From Candidatus Arcticimaribacter sp. (GTDB lineage: Bacteria; Bacteroidota; Bacteroidia; Flavobacteriales; Flavobacteriaceae), in NCBI GenBank assembly GCA_011526275.1, contig WTJP01000126.1:1-10377 (forward strand): DNA of 10,377 bases. The letters run 5' to 3'. Position 1 is the first letter of the stretch; every line of letters begins with the position of its first letter. The notes beneath the pieces are model-generated. The model did no database searches. It was not told where the DNA came from and worked only from the letters and a program-made list of their open reading frames with translations. The position numbers and the translations under genes are program-made. This document shows, one piece after another, positions 1 to 6,822 of this stretch.

Positions 1-27
1 ACAAAGTTAAACAATATCAACGAGCTT

Positions 28-615
28 ATGTTTACAGGAATTATCGAAGCATTTGGAACCATTACACAGCTGGTTAAGGAAGAGGAAAATGTACACATTA
101 GCTTGGAAAGCCCACTAACCCAGGAGCTTAAAATCGACCAAAGTGTAGCGCACAATGGGGTGTGTTTGACCGTGGTGAAAATTGACGGAAACGAGTACAC
201 AGTCACCGCCATTAAAGAAACCATCGACAAAACCAATCTATCTACTTGGCGCGTTGGCGATAAAGTGAACTTGGAACGCGCCATGCAATTAGGCGCCCGC
301 TTAGACGGCCATATTGTTCAAGGCCATGTGGATCAAATTGGAAGCTGCACAGGAGTGAAAGAAGAAGGCGGTAGTTGGGTCTTTGATTTTGAATACGATC
401 CAAGCCTAAAAAATATTACCATTGAAAAAGGGTCAATTACCGTAAACGGCACCAGCCTTACGGTAGTCAACTCGGGCATCAACACTTTTTCTGTAGCCAT
501 TATTCCTTACACCTATGAGCATACAAACTTCCATACCTTCAAAGCGGGGAGTTTGGTGAATTTAGAGTTTGACGTCGTGGGGAAATACATCACCAAAATG
601 CAACAACTGCAATAG
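28..615 (+). CDS. ribE: Riboflavin synthase, alpha chain
   Basis: Cytosolic enzyme that dismutates two 6,7-dimethyl-8-ribityllumazine molecules to riboflavin and 5-amino-6-ribitylaminouracil, the last step of riboflavin synthesis. The protein (195 residues, the normal family length) starts with the hallmark MFTGIIE and has two lumazine-binding barrels in tandem. The first, about residues 1-90, carries NGVCLTV (43-49); the second, about 95-185, starts near GHIVQGHVD (94-102) and carries the equivalent NGTSLTV (140-146). That internal duplication is diagnostic for the alpha-type synthase. The ATG at 28 gives the conserved N-terminus directly, so the start is secure. No SD is visible upstream, as expected in Bacteroidota. 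The next gene begins 39 bases downstream on the same strand but is functionally unrelated. Some genomes call this gene ribC. Confidence 0.97.
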   Translation: MFTGIIEAFGTITQLVKEEENVHISLESPLTQELKIDQSVAHNGVCLTVVKIDGNEYTVTAIKETIDKTNLSTWRVGDKVNLERAMQLGARLDGHIVQGHVDQIGSCTGVKEEGGSWVFDFEYDPSLKNITIEKGSITVNGTSLTVVNSGINTFSVAIIPYTYEHTNFHTFKAGSLVNLEFDVVGKYITKMQQLQ

Positions 616-654
616 GCGGGAATTTTTCTTACATTGTAGTCAAACTATATTCTT

Positions 655-1923
655 ATGGAAGTACTTGAATTGACTACCTTTTTACTATTGCTTGCCTCGG
701 TTTTTTCGCTCATCAACCTGCGCATCCTAAAATTGCCTACTACCATTGGCTTGATGATGCTCGCTATAGCACTTTCAATTAGTGTTTTAGCCATTGGTTT
801 GGTTTCGCCCGAGTTTTTATCCACAGCAACCACCCTCACCAAAAAGTTTGACTTTAGCGTGTTGTTGGTCGATGTTATGCTGCCCTTTCTGCTTTTTGCT
901 GGGGCCATTAGCGTGAATGTGCACGAACTACTCAAAGACCGCCTCACCATTTTATTGCTAGCTTCTTTTGGGGTATTGTTCTCCACCTTTGCCGTTGGTA
1001 CGGGCTTGCATTGGCTGGTTCAACAATCTTTTTTAGGCTTAAGTGGTTTGGGATTAAGCTATGTAGATTGCCTCTTGTTTGGAGCGCTCATTGCACCAAC
1101 CGATCCCATTGCTGTTTTGGCCATGGTAAAGAAAATGAACCTCTCTTCCATTACCGAAACCCGTATTGCAGGAGAGTCGCTCTTTAACGATGGAATTGGT
1201 GTGGTCGTTTTTTTAACCCTATTGTCAATTAAAATGAGTGGGGGAGATCAAGTCACCGCCGCTTCGATTGCCAGTCTATTTGCCACCGAAGTTATTGGTG
1301 GGGTTGCCCTTGGTGCAGTTATGGGCTATTTAGGCCTTCAATTATTAAAATATATCGAAAACGAACACACAGAGCTGGAGGTCTTGGTTACCCTTTCCAT
1401 GGTCTTGTTGTTGCCCATTATTTCCCATATATTTCATTTTTCAGCGGTCTTAGGGGTCGTTGTCATGGGGCTTTTTCTCAACCAAAATATCGACACCGAC
1501 AAAGAAGAAGACGGGATTCAACGCGCCATGGGCGACTATGTCTATAAATTTTGGCACCTGGTAGACGAAACCCTCAATGCGATACTCTTCATCCTTATTG
1601 GGCTAGAAATTATTCCTGTTTTTGCAGAATTCCAAGCCAACTATCTCGTCATCATGGCCATCGTGGTTGCGCTAGTCGTACTCTCGCGTTGGATTGGCGT
1701 TACAGTGCCCATTGGACTATTGTCTTTGAAAAAAACTTTTGAACCCAGAACAGCACTCATCATTACTTGGGGAGGCTTGCGCGGAGGCTTGAGTATTGCT
1801 TTGGCACTCAACCTGCCCGACAGCCTTGGCGAGGGGAAAGACCTCATCCTTTTCCTTACCTATGCCGTGGTTTTATTCACCATCTTGGTGCAAGGGCTAA
1901 CGCTGAAAAAAATTGTTAAATAG
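655..1923 (+). CDS. Na+/H+ antiporter, CPA1 (NhaP-like) family
   Basis: Inner-membrane monovalent cation/proton antiporter, likely used for Na+ or pH homeostasis. The 422-residue protein is almost entirely hydrophobic, with about 12 membrane segments. The family core is visible: APTDPIAV, with T149-D150 in the unwound-helix position, then GESLFNDG (173-180), with the N178-D179 pair. In the established CPA scheme an ND pair marks CPA1 (usually electroneutral) members, while DD marks CPA2, so electroneutral exchange is expected. A late TWGGLRGGLS motif (371-379) supplies the conserved arginine R376. There is no long C-terminal cytosolic tail or RCK/TrkA-N domain, so this is the short form. TACATTG at 630-636 upstream is a weak -7-like box. 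Cation preference (Na+, K+ or Li+) cannot be read from sequence. Confidence 0.93.
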   Translation: MEVLELTTFLLLLASVFSLINLRILKLPTTIGLMMLAIALSISVLAIGLVSPEFLSTATTLTKKFDFSVLLVDVMLPFLLFAGAISVNVHELLKDRLTILLLASFGVLFSTFAVGTGLHWLVQQSFLGLSGLGLSYVDCLLFGALIAPTDPIAVLAMVKKMNLSSITETRIAGESLFNDGIGVVVFLTLLSIKMSGGDQVTAASIASLFATEVIGGVALGAVMGYLGLQLLKYIENEHTELEVLVTLSMVLLLPIISHIFHFSAVLGVVVMGLFLNQNIDTDKEEDGIQRAMGDYVYKFWHLVDETLNAILFILIGLEIIPVFAEFQANYLVIMAIVVALVVLSRWIGVTVPIGLLSLKKTFEPRTALIITWGGLRGGLSIALALNLPDSLGEGKDLILFLTYAVVLFTILVQGLTLKKIVK

Positions 1924-1946
1924 GAGCAAAAAAAAGCTTTTTCTTC

Positions 1947-1954
1947 TACATTTG
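1947..1954 (+). promoter_or_regulatory. Candidate Bacteroidota -7 promoter element (TACATTTG)
   Basis: TACATTTG matches the TAnnTTTG consensus of the Bacteroidota housekeeping sigma factor exactly. It lies just after an A/T-rich track (1928-1942) that begins right after the antiporter stop codon. No convincing -33 TTTG is found at the usual spacing; the nearest ATTG (1912-1915) is too far. If used, transcription would start near 1959-1961 and yield a short RNA ending at the terminator at about 2133. Confidence 0.45.
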
Positions 1955-2000
1955 TGTTGAGTATTTCGCGCTGTGACAACAGTGATGTTTAATCTAATGT

Positions 2001-2012
2001 AGAAAGGAGGTG
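2001..2012 (+). promoter_or_regulatory. Full-length Shine-Dalgarno sequence (AGAAAGGAGGTG)
   Basis: AGAAAGGAGGTG is perfectly complementary over 12 bases to the 16S rRNA 3' end CACCTCCTTTCT typical of Bacteroidota. AGGAGG ends 6 bases before the ATG at 2017, which is ideal spacing. None of the other genes in this window has a comparable SD. In this phylum the anti-SD is normally occluded on the ribosome (shown for Flavobacterium johnsoniae with bS21), and strong SDs are reserved for special mRNAs such as rpsU. That makes this site notable. Confidence 0.6.
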
Positions 2013-2016
2013 TCTT

Positions 2017-2079
2017 ATGTCTTATGAACAACATTTAGGGAGTAACGGACAAAAGGTGCCTTTTAACGGGGCATTTTAA
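2017..2079 (+). CDS. Putative 20-residue peptide behind a perfect SD
   Basis: ATG at 2017 opens a 20-codon frame ending in TAA (2077-2079): MSYEQHLGSNGQKVPFNGAF. It has no membrane segment, no signal peptide and no run of one amino acid that would mark a classical biosynthetic attenuator. Support is positional: ideal distance from a 12-base SD, and a position inside a small unit closed by a terminator. The heptamer TCTTATG is directly repeated (2013-2019, 2020-2026), giving a second ATG at 2024 that opens only a four-codon frame (MNNI). The peptide may matter less than the act of ribosome binding. I do not recognise a homologue. Confidence 0.4.
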   Translation: MSYEQHLGSNGQKVPFNGAF

Positions 2080-2104
2080 TCCTACTCCTTATCTATTTTA
2101 GTAT

Positions 2105-2133
2105 AAAAGCAGGTCGATGGGCCTGCTTTTTTT
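2105..2133 (+). terminator. Strong intrinsic terminator
   Basis: AAAAGCAGGTC (2105-2115) pairs with GGCCTGCTTTT (2120-2130) around the tetraloop GATG. This makes an 11-bp stem with one T-G wobble, and the T-run continues to 2133. It closes the small unit starting near 1959 and would also stop read-through from the antiporter gene. Because the oxygenase ATG lies only 36 bases beyond, it could act as an attenuator. Otherwise the oxygenase needs its own promoter in 2135-2169, where only an imperfect TAAATTTA (2145-2152) is seen. Confidence 0.85.
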
Positions 2134-2169
2134 GTTTTTCCTTGTAAATTTATACTTCATTCCTACAGC

Positions 2170-3111
2170 ATGAAAAACATTCCACGCGTTGATTTAAACG
2201 ATTTTTTGTCTGAAGATCTAGATCGAAAAAACCGCTTTGTGGCTGAACTAGGCCACGCTTTTGAACATATTGGGTTTGTTATTTTAAAAGGGCATTACCT
2301 CACAAAAGAACAGACCGAAATCCTTTACGCCCAAATCAAACAATTTTTTGCTTTGCCCACAGCCGACAAGGCGAAGTATGAAATCCCCAACTTGGCAGGG
2401 CAACGCGGCTACACTTCTTTTGGAAAAGAAAGCGCTAAAGGAAAAACCGAAGGAGACTTAAAAGAGTTTTGGCATTTTGGACAATACCGAAAAAACCCTA
2501 ACGGCCCCCAGTACCACGACAATGTGATGGTGGAACAAATGCCGGAATTCAACGCCATTGGAAAAGAAATTTTTCAACTGCTCGAAAAAACAGGTCAATC
2601 GGTATTGCAGGCGATTGCGTTGCATTTAAAGCTTGACGAAAACTATTTTGACGAATATGTCATCTATGGGAATTCCATTCTTCGTGCGATTCATTATCCG
2701 CCCATCACCAAAGAACCCGAAAACGCCGTTCGTGCAGCAGCGCATGGAGACATCAACCTCATTACACTATTGATGGGAGCCGAGGGTAAAGGCTTGCAAG
2801 TATTGACCAAAGAAAACGAATGGATCGATGCCATTGCCGGAGAAGGCGAATTGATCATCAACATGGGCGACATGATGGCGCGTTTGACCAATAATCAACT
2901 GAAATCAACCCTGCACCAAGTGGTCAACCCGCCACGCGAATTGTGGGGAACTTCACGTTATTCTGTTCCTTTCTTTTTGCACCCCAGTCCAAACATGCCC
3001 TTGAACTGTTTAGAAGACTGTGTTAGTGAAGAAAATCCCAAAGCCTTTGAAGACTGTACTGCTGGTGAGTTTTTAGATGAACGCCTTAGAGAGTTAGGCT
3101 TAAAAAAATAA
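2170..3111 (+). CDS. 2-oxoglutarate/Fe(II)-dependent oxygenase, isopenicillin N synthase-like family
   Basis: Soluble non-haem iron oxygenase of the IPNS/DIOX-N superfamily, 313 residues. The N-terminal half (about 1-120) is the DIOX_N-type domain, with the typical FEHIGFVILKGH segment near residues 31-42. The C-terminal double-stranded beta-helix carries the full iron site, H192-x-D194 and H249 (in TLHQVVNPP). It also has the R263-x-S265 pair (RYSVPFFLHP) that in this superfamily binds the 2-oxoglutarate or substrate carboxylate. All catalytic positions are present, so the enzyme should be active. The substrate is unknown; antibiotic synthesis is not implied, since bacterial members are very diverse. 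It is the first gene of a three-gene unit: the next start codon is 3 bases after its stop. Alternative: a member tailoring a lipid, carotenoid or amino-acid derivative. Confidence 0.9.
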   Translation: MKNIPRVDLNDFLSEDLDRKNRFVAELGHAFEHIGFVILKGHYLTKEQTEILYAQIKQFFALPTADKAKYEIPNLAGQRGYTSFGKESAKGKTEGDLKEFWHFGQYRKNPNGPQYHDNVMVEQMPEFNAIGKEIFQLLEKTGQSVLQAIALHLKLDENYFDEYVIYGNSILRAIHYPPITKEPENAVRAAAHGDINLITLLMGAEGKGLQVLTKENEWIDAIAGEGELIINMGDMMARLTNNQLKSTLHQVVNPPRELWGTSRYSVPFFLHPSPNMPLNCLEDCVSEENPKAFEDCTAGEFLDERLRELGLKK

Positions 3112-3114
3112 ATT

Positions 3115-3546
3115 GTGGAGACAACCAAGCTGCTATTCACCATTGCCAACACCGCCATTTTACTGGCCTGGCTTCCTTTGTTTGTTTTTCCCAAAAAACA
3201 ATTCACCCAAACCCTCATTAACTATCCCTATGTGCCTTTTGTGTTGAGTTTTTTCTACCTCTACTTCCTTGTCATGGACGGAGGATTAGGGGAGGCAGAT
3301 TTCTCAAGTCTTGAAGGCATTTTGGTCCTCTTCCACCAAGCAACTCCAGAAGCTGCCGCAGCAGGGTGGATGCACTATTTGGCCTTTGACTTTTGGGTGG
3401 GATGCTGGCTGCTGCGCGATGCTCAAAAAAGGGGCTTGCCTCAGCTGCTCATTGTCCTCCCGCTACTCTGTACTTTTATGCTGGGCCCTGTAGGGATTTT
3501 ACTCTACGTCCTCTTTTCGCAACTGTACCTTAAAATCAAATCGTGA
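3115..3546 (+). CDS. ABA4-like (DUF4281) integral membrane protein
   Basis: Small inner-membrane protein, 143 residues with four predicted helices (about 5-25, 38-56, 85-101, 108-136). The signature of the ABA4-like family is clear: GWMHYLAFDFWVG (84-96), the following RD (101-102), and a late LGPVGILLYVL (123-133). In plants ABA4 is required for making the xanthophyll neoxanthin; the biochemical role of bacterial members is not established. The start is GTG at 3115, three bases after the oxygenase stop, with no upstream in-frame alternative. Its end overlaps the next start by four bases (GTGA), indicating translational coupling. Co-occurrence with a 2OG oxygenase invites a link to isoprenoid or carotenoid modification, but that is inference only. 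Confidence 0.88.
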   Translation: METTKLLFTIANTAILLAWLPLFVFPKKQFTQTLINYPYVPFVLSFFYLYFLVMDGGLGEADFSSLEGILVLFHQATPEAAAAGWMHYLAFDFWVGCWLLRDAQKRGLPQLLIVLPLLCTFMLGPVGILLYVLFSQLYLKIKS

Positions 3547-4241
3547 GTTACCGCAGCATCAACCGTTTTAGAAAAGCCCATCGTTTTTTAGGCTTGTTCA
3601 TTGGGATTCAATTCTTGTTTTGGACAATTTCTGGGCTCTACTTTAGTTGGACCGATATCGACGAAATTCACGGAGATCATTACCGAAAAGAAGCCAAACA
3701 AAGCAGTGTAATTCCCGCAGCACTTTTCCCTGATTCGCTTTTGCACAAACTCCCTTTCCCCTTGCACCGTATCGAAAGTAAAGTTTTTGGGGAAGAGGTT
3801 TTGCTTTGGGTCAACGATTCTGTTTTAATCCACCCAAAAAATGCCAACGTTCAAGCTGAAATAAGTGAAGAGCAAGCCCTGTGGGTGGTTAAGGAAAATG
3901 TACTCCCTCAATATCAAGCGCAACAAATCGAACGGATTACCGCTGTAGGTCCTCATGATGAATACCGCGGGCGACCACTACCGGCCTACCGTATCGAACT
4001 TTCAGGTGAAGGTGCGCCAGTGGCCTATGTGGACGCAAAAAGTGGCGCTTTTCAACGCATTAGACACCGGCAATGGCGCTGGTTCGACTTCCTGTGGATG
4101 ACCCACACCATGGACTATCAAGGACGCGACAATTTCAACACTTTACTCTTACGTGTTTTCTCCCTCCTTGGGTTAATTACGGTATTGAGTGGTTTCGCTT
4201 TGGCTTATGTGACTTCCACTTGGAGGAGAAAGAAAAATTGA
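3543..4241 (+). CDS. PepSY-type membrane protein with two TM helices
   Basis: 232-residue protein with one N-terminal helix (about 15-35, in a KAHRFLGLFIGIQFLFWTIS context), a long extracytoplasmic middle part, and a C-terminal helix (about 203-224) followed by a basic tail (RRKKN). The KAHRFLG start, the GLYFSW exit from the first helix and the FDFLWMTHTMDY stretch before the second are typical of PepSY-associated TM proteins. Such proteins often accompany iron/siderophore reductases or act as membrane partners of unknown function. The family match is by pattern, not alignment. The start is GTG at 3543, inside the stop of the ABA4-like gene. The stop codon ends at 4241, with only one base before the stop of the convergent gene on the other strand, and no good terminator hairpin is visible there. 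Confidence 0.8.
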   Translation: MSYRSINRFRKAHRFLGLFIGIQFLFWTISGLYFSWTDIDEIHGDHYRKEAKQSSVIPAALFPDSLLHKLPFPLHRIESKVFGEEVLLWVNDSVLIHPKNANVQAEISEEQALWVVKENVLPQYQAQQIERITAVGPHDEYRGRPLPAYRIELSGEGAPVAYVDAKSGAFQRIRHRQWRWFDFLWMTHTMDYQGRDNFNTLLLRVFSLLGLITVLSGFALAYVTSTWRRKKN

Positions 4242-4242
4242 C

Positions 4243-4413
4243 CTAGTCTTCTTTCTTTTTCTTGGGTAAGGCTAAAACAATGAGTAGGCCAATGAGCCCC
4301 AAGAGAAAGCCCATTAAAAACCCTTCCAAATGCGTGCGGCCTTTTTTTTCAGAGAGATAGGCTCCTAGTCCTCCCATCACTACAGCTACGGCGAGCAAAG
4401 AATAAATACTCAT
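4243..4413 (-). CDS. 56-residue two-helix membrane protein, last gene of receptor operon
   Basis: Small open frame reading from ATG at 4413 to TAG at 4243. The protein has one helix at about residues 2-20 (rich in V, G and A), a short polar loop with EKKGR (22-26), a second glycine/leucine-rich helix at about 31-49, and the charged tail KKKKED. That pattern (KGR, then GF, LG and GLIG) is common in very small inner-membrane proteins of unknown function. The start lies only three bases after the stop of the TonB-dependent receptor on the same strand, so it is probably co-transcribed and co-translated with it. Coding potential is supported by the clean domain pattern and perfect fit into the gap. 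It could assist the transporter or be an unrelated passenger. Confidence 0.75.
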   Translation of the reverse strand: MSIYSLLAVAVVMGGLGAYLSEKKGRTHLEGFLMGFLLGLIGLLIVLALPKKKKED

Positions 4414-4416
4414 AAC

Positions 4417-6822
4417 TTAAAATAGATAGGACAATTCTATTCGAATGTTACGTCCTGTTTCGCCAGCAAAATAGCGCAAACGATTCAAATAATTGCGGTA
4501 ATCCACATTGAAAAGGTTTTCCCCAACAAGGCTGAGGTTGAGTTTTTGGAACAATTTCGTTTCTACTGAAAGGCCAAACAAATGATAGGATGTAGGCGCA
4601 GAGCTGATGTCCACCAAACGAGTAGCTATCGTTCCATTCTCAAAGAAGTTATAGTTAAAATTAAAATCGGGGACTTGAGTTTGTTCGGCAACAAAAGCGG
4701 TTTGGAAGACCAATCGCAAGGGGTTGTTTTGAATAGGAGAATAAGCGAGCTGCTGCTGAATGTTTAAGGGCGGAATGTCGATTAATGGGGAGCCTTCTTT
4801 GGTTTTTGCACTCACCCATGCTGCTGTTCCTTTATAGCTGAATTTTGCTGAAAAGCGGTAGGAGAGATCAAGGTCAAATCCCTGCATGTTCACTTGTGGT
4901 AACTGCACGTATTCCCGAACCAAAAAGGCGCTGTTACGGGCTTGATCAAACCCTGCTTCTCCCGGTTGTAAAATGATGTAATCGTTAATGCGATTGTTGT
5001 ACAAGGTAAGGGTGTAGCGAAGATCCCCAGTACTTTTCTCTAGCGAAACTAGGGTTTTTATGGCGCGTTCTTGGGTTAAGCGCAAGTCGCCCAATTCAAT
5101 CGTGGCTAAAGCGTGATGAAGCCCGTCGCTGAACAACTCTGCTGGGTTGGGAGAACGGCTAATGAAGCCCAAATTAAACAGGGCCGTTGTGGAATTCCCC
5201 AATCGTTGTTTTAATCCTGTAGAGGCCGAGAAATTCCCAAAATTCTTTCTGTGTCGCGTTAAATAATTACTCGCGTTAGTGGTGCGAATTATGGTGGACG
5301 AAAACTCGGCATCATAGCCGCGGTCGTTCCACACCGCTATTCTATAATACTTTTGAGCGTCAATATGGTCATAGTCAAAACGCAATCCCACTTCAGCCGA
5401 AAAGTCGTTAGAAGGAATGTATTCTCCCACCCAATAGGCTCCTGCTTTGTAGCGCAAATAGTCGGGGATTAAACGGCGCACCCCCGTACTAGGGTCTGAG
5501 TAATTGTCTTGCAATTGGGCTGAAAGTCCTGTTGACCACTGCAGGTTTTTTTCGCTAGAGCTGCGGTAATTGAACAGCAAATCGTGCGACTGTAACAACA
5601 AATCCAAAGCAGGACGGTTTTTGTTTTCTCCACGACGAAGATCAAATTCTTTTCGGTTGTTGGCTTGGTAGGTATAGCGCAGATCCCACTTGGCTTGGTT
5701 CGCTAGGCGTCGATCCAAGCGTAAACTCAAATTGTGGTGGGTGGTACTTTGCTTGGGGTTGTTGATTTCTCTTTTCCAAGGCAAGGTGGACAACGGAACA
5801 TCGCTTTCAATGGCGCGGGCTAGGTCGCCTACAGTACCCACATGGGCAGAAGACAAAATTCCCGCCTCTTTTTGAAAAAAGCGATAATCGACACGCCACT
5901 CTTGGGTGATGGTGTTGCGACCGTAAAACAATTGCGCGTGTTGTTCTCGGTTTCCGGTGTTGGACAAGGCATAGTTCGGGTGAGTAAAATCCCCCGCATT
6001 TTTTAAGGAAGTAGTAAGCCCAAAATAATTCCCATTTAAGGAGGTCTTAGTGAGATCGGCAAGGAAGTAACCGCCTTCTCCTTGGGTGGTGTAGCCTGTG
6101 GTTAAAGCCCCCGTAAGGCTGTCTTTAATGGGTTGTTTTTTTGGGATAATTTGCAAGACTCCTCCCAAAGCATCTCCTCCGTATTTTAGGGCAGTGGCCC
6201 CTTTGATGAGCTGCAATTGGTCGGCGCCATTTACGTCTATACTTGGAGCATGGTCGGCGCCCCATTCGTGGTCTTGCAGGCGAATCCCGTCGTTGACTAT
6301 AGCCAAACGCGAACCCGTGAGGCCGTGCACCATCGGCTTTACAATAGCGTTTCCATTTTTAAGACTAGAAACCCCAGACAAAGCCGCCATGGCATCACCT
6401 AAATTCTGGGAGCGAAACCGCTTGATTTCCTCCTCACTTAAACGGCTTTCAATGCTGGTTTTACTGTTCTTTTTCTGCCCTACTTCGCTCACCACAATCT
6501 CTTCCAACTCGTTGATGTGGTGTTCTAAATAAAAGCGCTTTACAGAAGCAACAGGAAGGTTTTGCTTTTGTGTTACGGTGACACAATCGGGGTGTTCAAA
6601 CAAAAGGGTGTATTGCCCTTTGCACAAGCCGAGGAATAGAAACTTCCCCTCGGCATTGGTCGATAGCTGTTGGTTGGTTTCCACCACCGTAACCTTGACC
6701 TGTTCTAAAGGACTGTCGTCGTGCAAATCTAGGACAACCCCAAACAGCTGTTCCTCACAGCTTTGGCCATACAGCCCTAGCCCATATAGAAAGAGCGAAA
6801 AAAGAAGGAATTGTTTATGCAC
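4417..6822 (-). CDS. TonB-dependent outer-membrane receptor (probable metal/metallophore type)
   Basis: Ligand-gated outer-membrane porin energised by TonB-ExbBD. From the GTG at 6822 it has 801 residues: a signal peptide (about 1-20, HKQFLLFSLFLYGLGLYGQ), a CarboxypepD_reg-like beta-sandwich (about 25-105), a plug domain (about 110-225) and a 22-strand-type barrel ending in the aromatic SYLF. The plug carries KPMVHGLTGSRLAIVNDG, then HEWGADHAP (185-193) and GATALKYGGDALGGV. In my recollection the HGL and W-G-x-D/E-H-A-P motifs mark a receptor group that includes ZnuD-like zinc receptors, so transition-metal uptake is the preferred reading; a siderophore cannot be excluded. A longer GTG start at 6843 (808 residues) is possible, but it lies inside a terminator-like hairpin and blurs the signal peptide. 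Upstream partners are an acidic lipoprotein and a His/Cys-rich small protein. Confidence 0.92.
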   Translation of the reverse strand: MHKQFLLFSLFLYGLGLYGQSCEEQLFGVVLDLHDDSPLEQVKVTVVETNQQLSTNAEGKFLFLGLCKGQYTLLFEHPDCVTVTQKQNLPVASVKRFYLEHHINELEEIVVSEVGQKKNSKTSIESRLSEEEIKRFRSQNLGDAMAALSGVSSLKNGNAIVKPMVHGLTGSRLAIVNDGIRLQDHEWGADHAPSIDVNGADQLQLIKGATALKYGGDALGGVLQIIPKKQPIKDSLTGALTTGYTTQGEGGYFLADLTKTSLNGNYFGLTTSLKNAGDFTHPNYALSNTGNREQHAQLFYGRNTITQEWRVDYRFFQKEAGILSSAHVGTVGDLARAIESDVPLSTLPWKREINNPKQSTTHHNLSLRLDRRLANQAKWDLRYTYQANNRKEFDLRRGENKNRPALDLLLQSHDLLFNYRSSSEKNLQWSTGLSAQLQDNYSDPSTGVRRLIPDYLRYKAGAYWVGEYIPSNDFSAEVGLRFDYDHIDAQKYYRIAVWNDRGYDAEFSSTIIRTTNASNYLTRHRKNFGNFSASTGLKQRLGNSTTALFNLGFISRSPNPAELFSDGLHHALATIELGDLRLTQERAIKTLVSLEKSTGDLRYTLTLYNNRINDYIILQPGEAGFDQARNSAFLVREYVQLPQVNMQGFDLDLSYRFSAKFSYKGTAAWVSAKTKEGSPLIDIPPLNIQQQLAYSPIQNNPLRLVFQTAFVAEQTQVPDFNFNYNFFENGTIATRLVDISSAPTSYHLFGLSVETKLFQKLNLSLVGENLFNVDYRNYLNRLRYFAGETGRNIRIELSYLF

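Larger units (their letters stand above)
1959..2134 (+). ncRNA. Candidate short transcript: small RNA or leader/attenuator with SD-driven mini-ORF
   Basis: This gap between antiporter and oxygenase holds a complete small transcription unit: a -7 box (1947-1954), a 12-base perfect SD (2001-2012), a 20-codon ORF (2017-2079) and an intrinsic terminator (2105-2133). The 5' part can form a small hairpin, CTGT/ACAG around 1971-1982. CTAATGT (1994-2000) could pair with ACATTTAG (2031-2038, one bulged T), which would display the SD in a loop. CTCCTT (2085-2090) is a perfect partner of AAGGAG (2004-2009), an alternative fold that would hide the SD. I do not recognise an Rfam family. Two readings fit: an independent small RNA of about 175 nt, or a 5' leader whose terminator gates the oxygenase operon starting 36 bases beyond it. 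The exact 5' end is inferred. Confidence 0.4.

Noticed and set aside
645..986. Reverse-strand open frame of 113 codons
   Set aside because: It lies wholly opposite the antiporter gene, whose motifs are unmistakable. Its composition (S-, K- and N-rich, no domain) is that of an antisense shadow.
1928..1942. AAAAAGCTTTTT palindrome after the antiporter as a terminator
   Set aside because: It is a loop-less A/T palindrome with only a G-C centre and cannot form a stable hairpin. The real terminator is at 2105-2133.
2170..3111. True isopenicillin N synthase and a beta-lactam cluster
   Set aside because: Only the superfamily fold and iron site match. No peptide synthetase or other cluster gene is present, so a beta-lactam role is not supported.
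4229..4263. AAGAAAAA/TTTTTCTT inverted repeat at the convergent gene ends as a bidirectional terminator
   Set aside because: The stem is almost pure A/T with a long interior and falls within coding sequence on both sides, so it is too weak to support.
6098..6532. Forward-strand open frame of 144 codons
   Set aside because: It is antisense to the receptor plug domain, has no recognisable motif and no promoter, and is best explained as a shadow of constrained codons.
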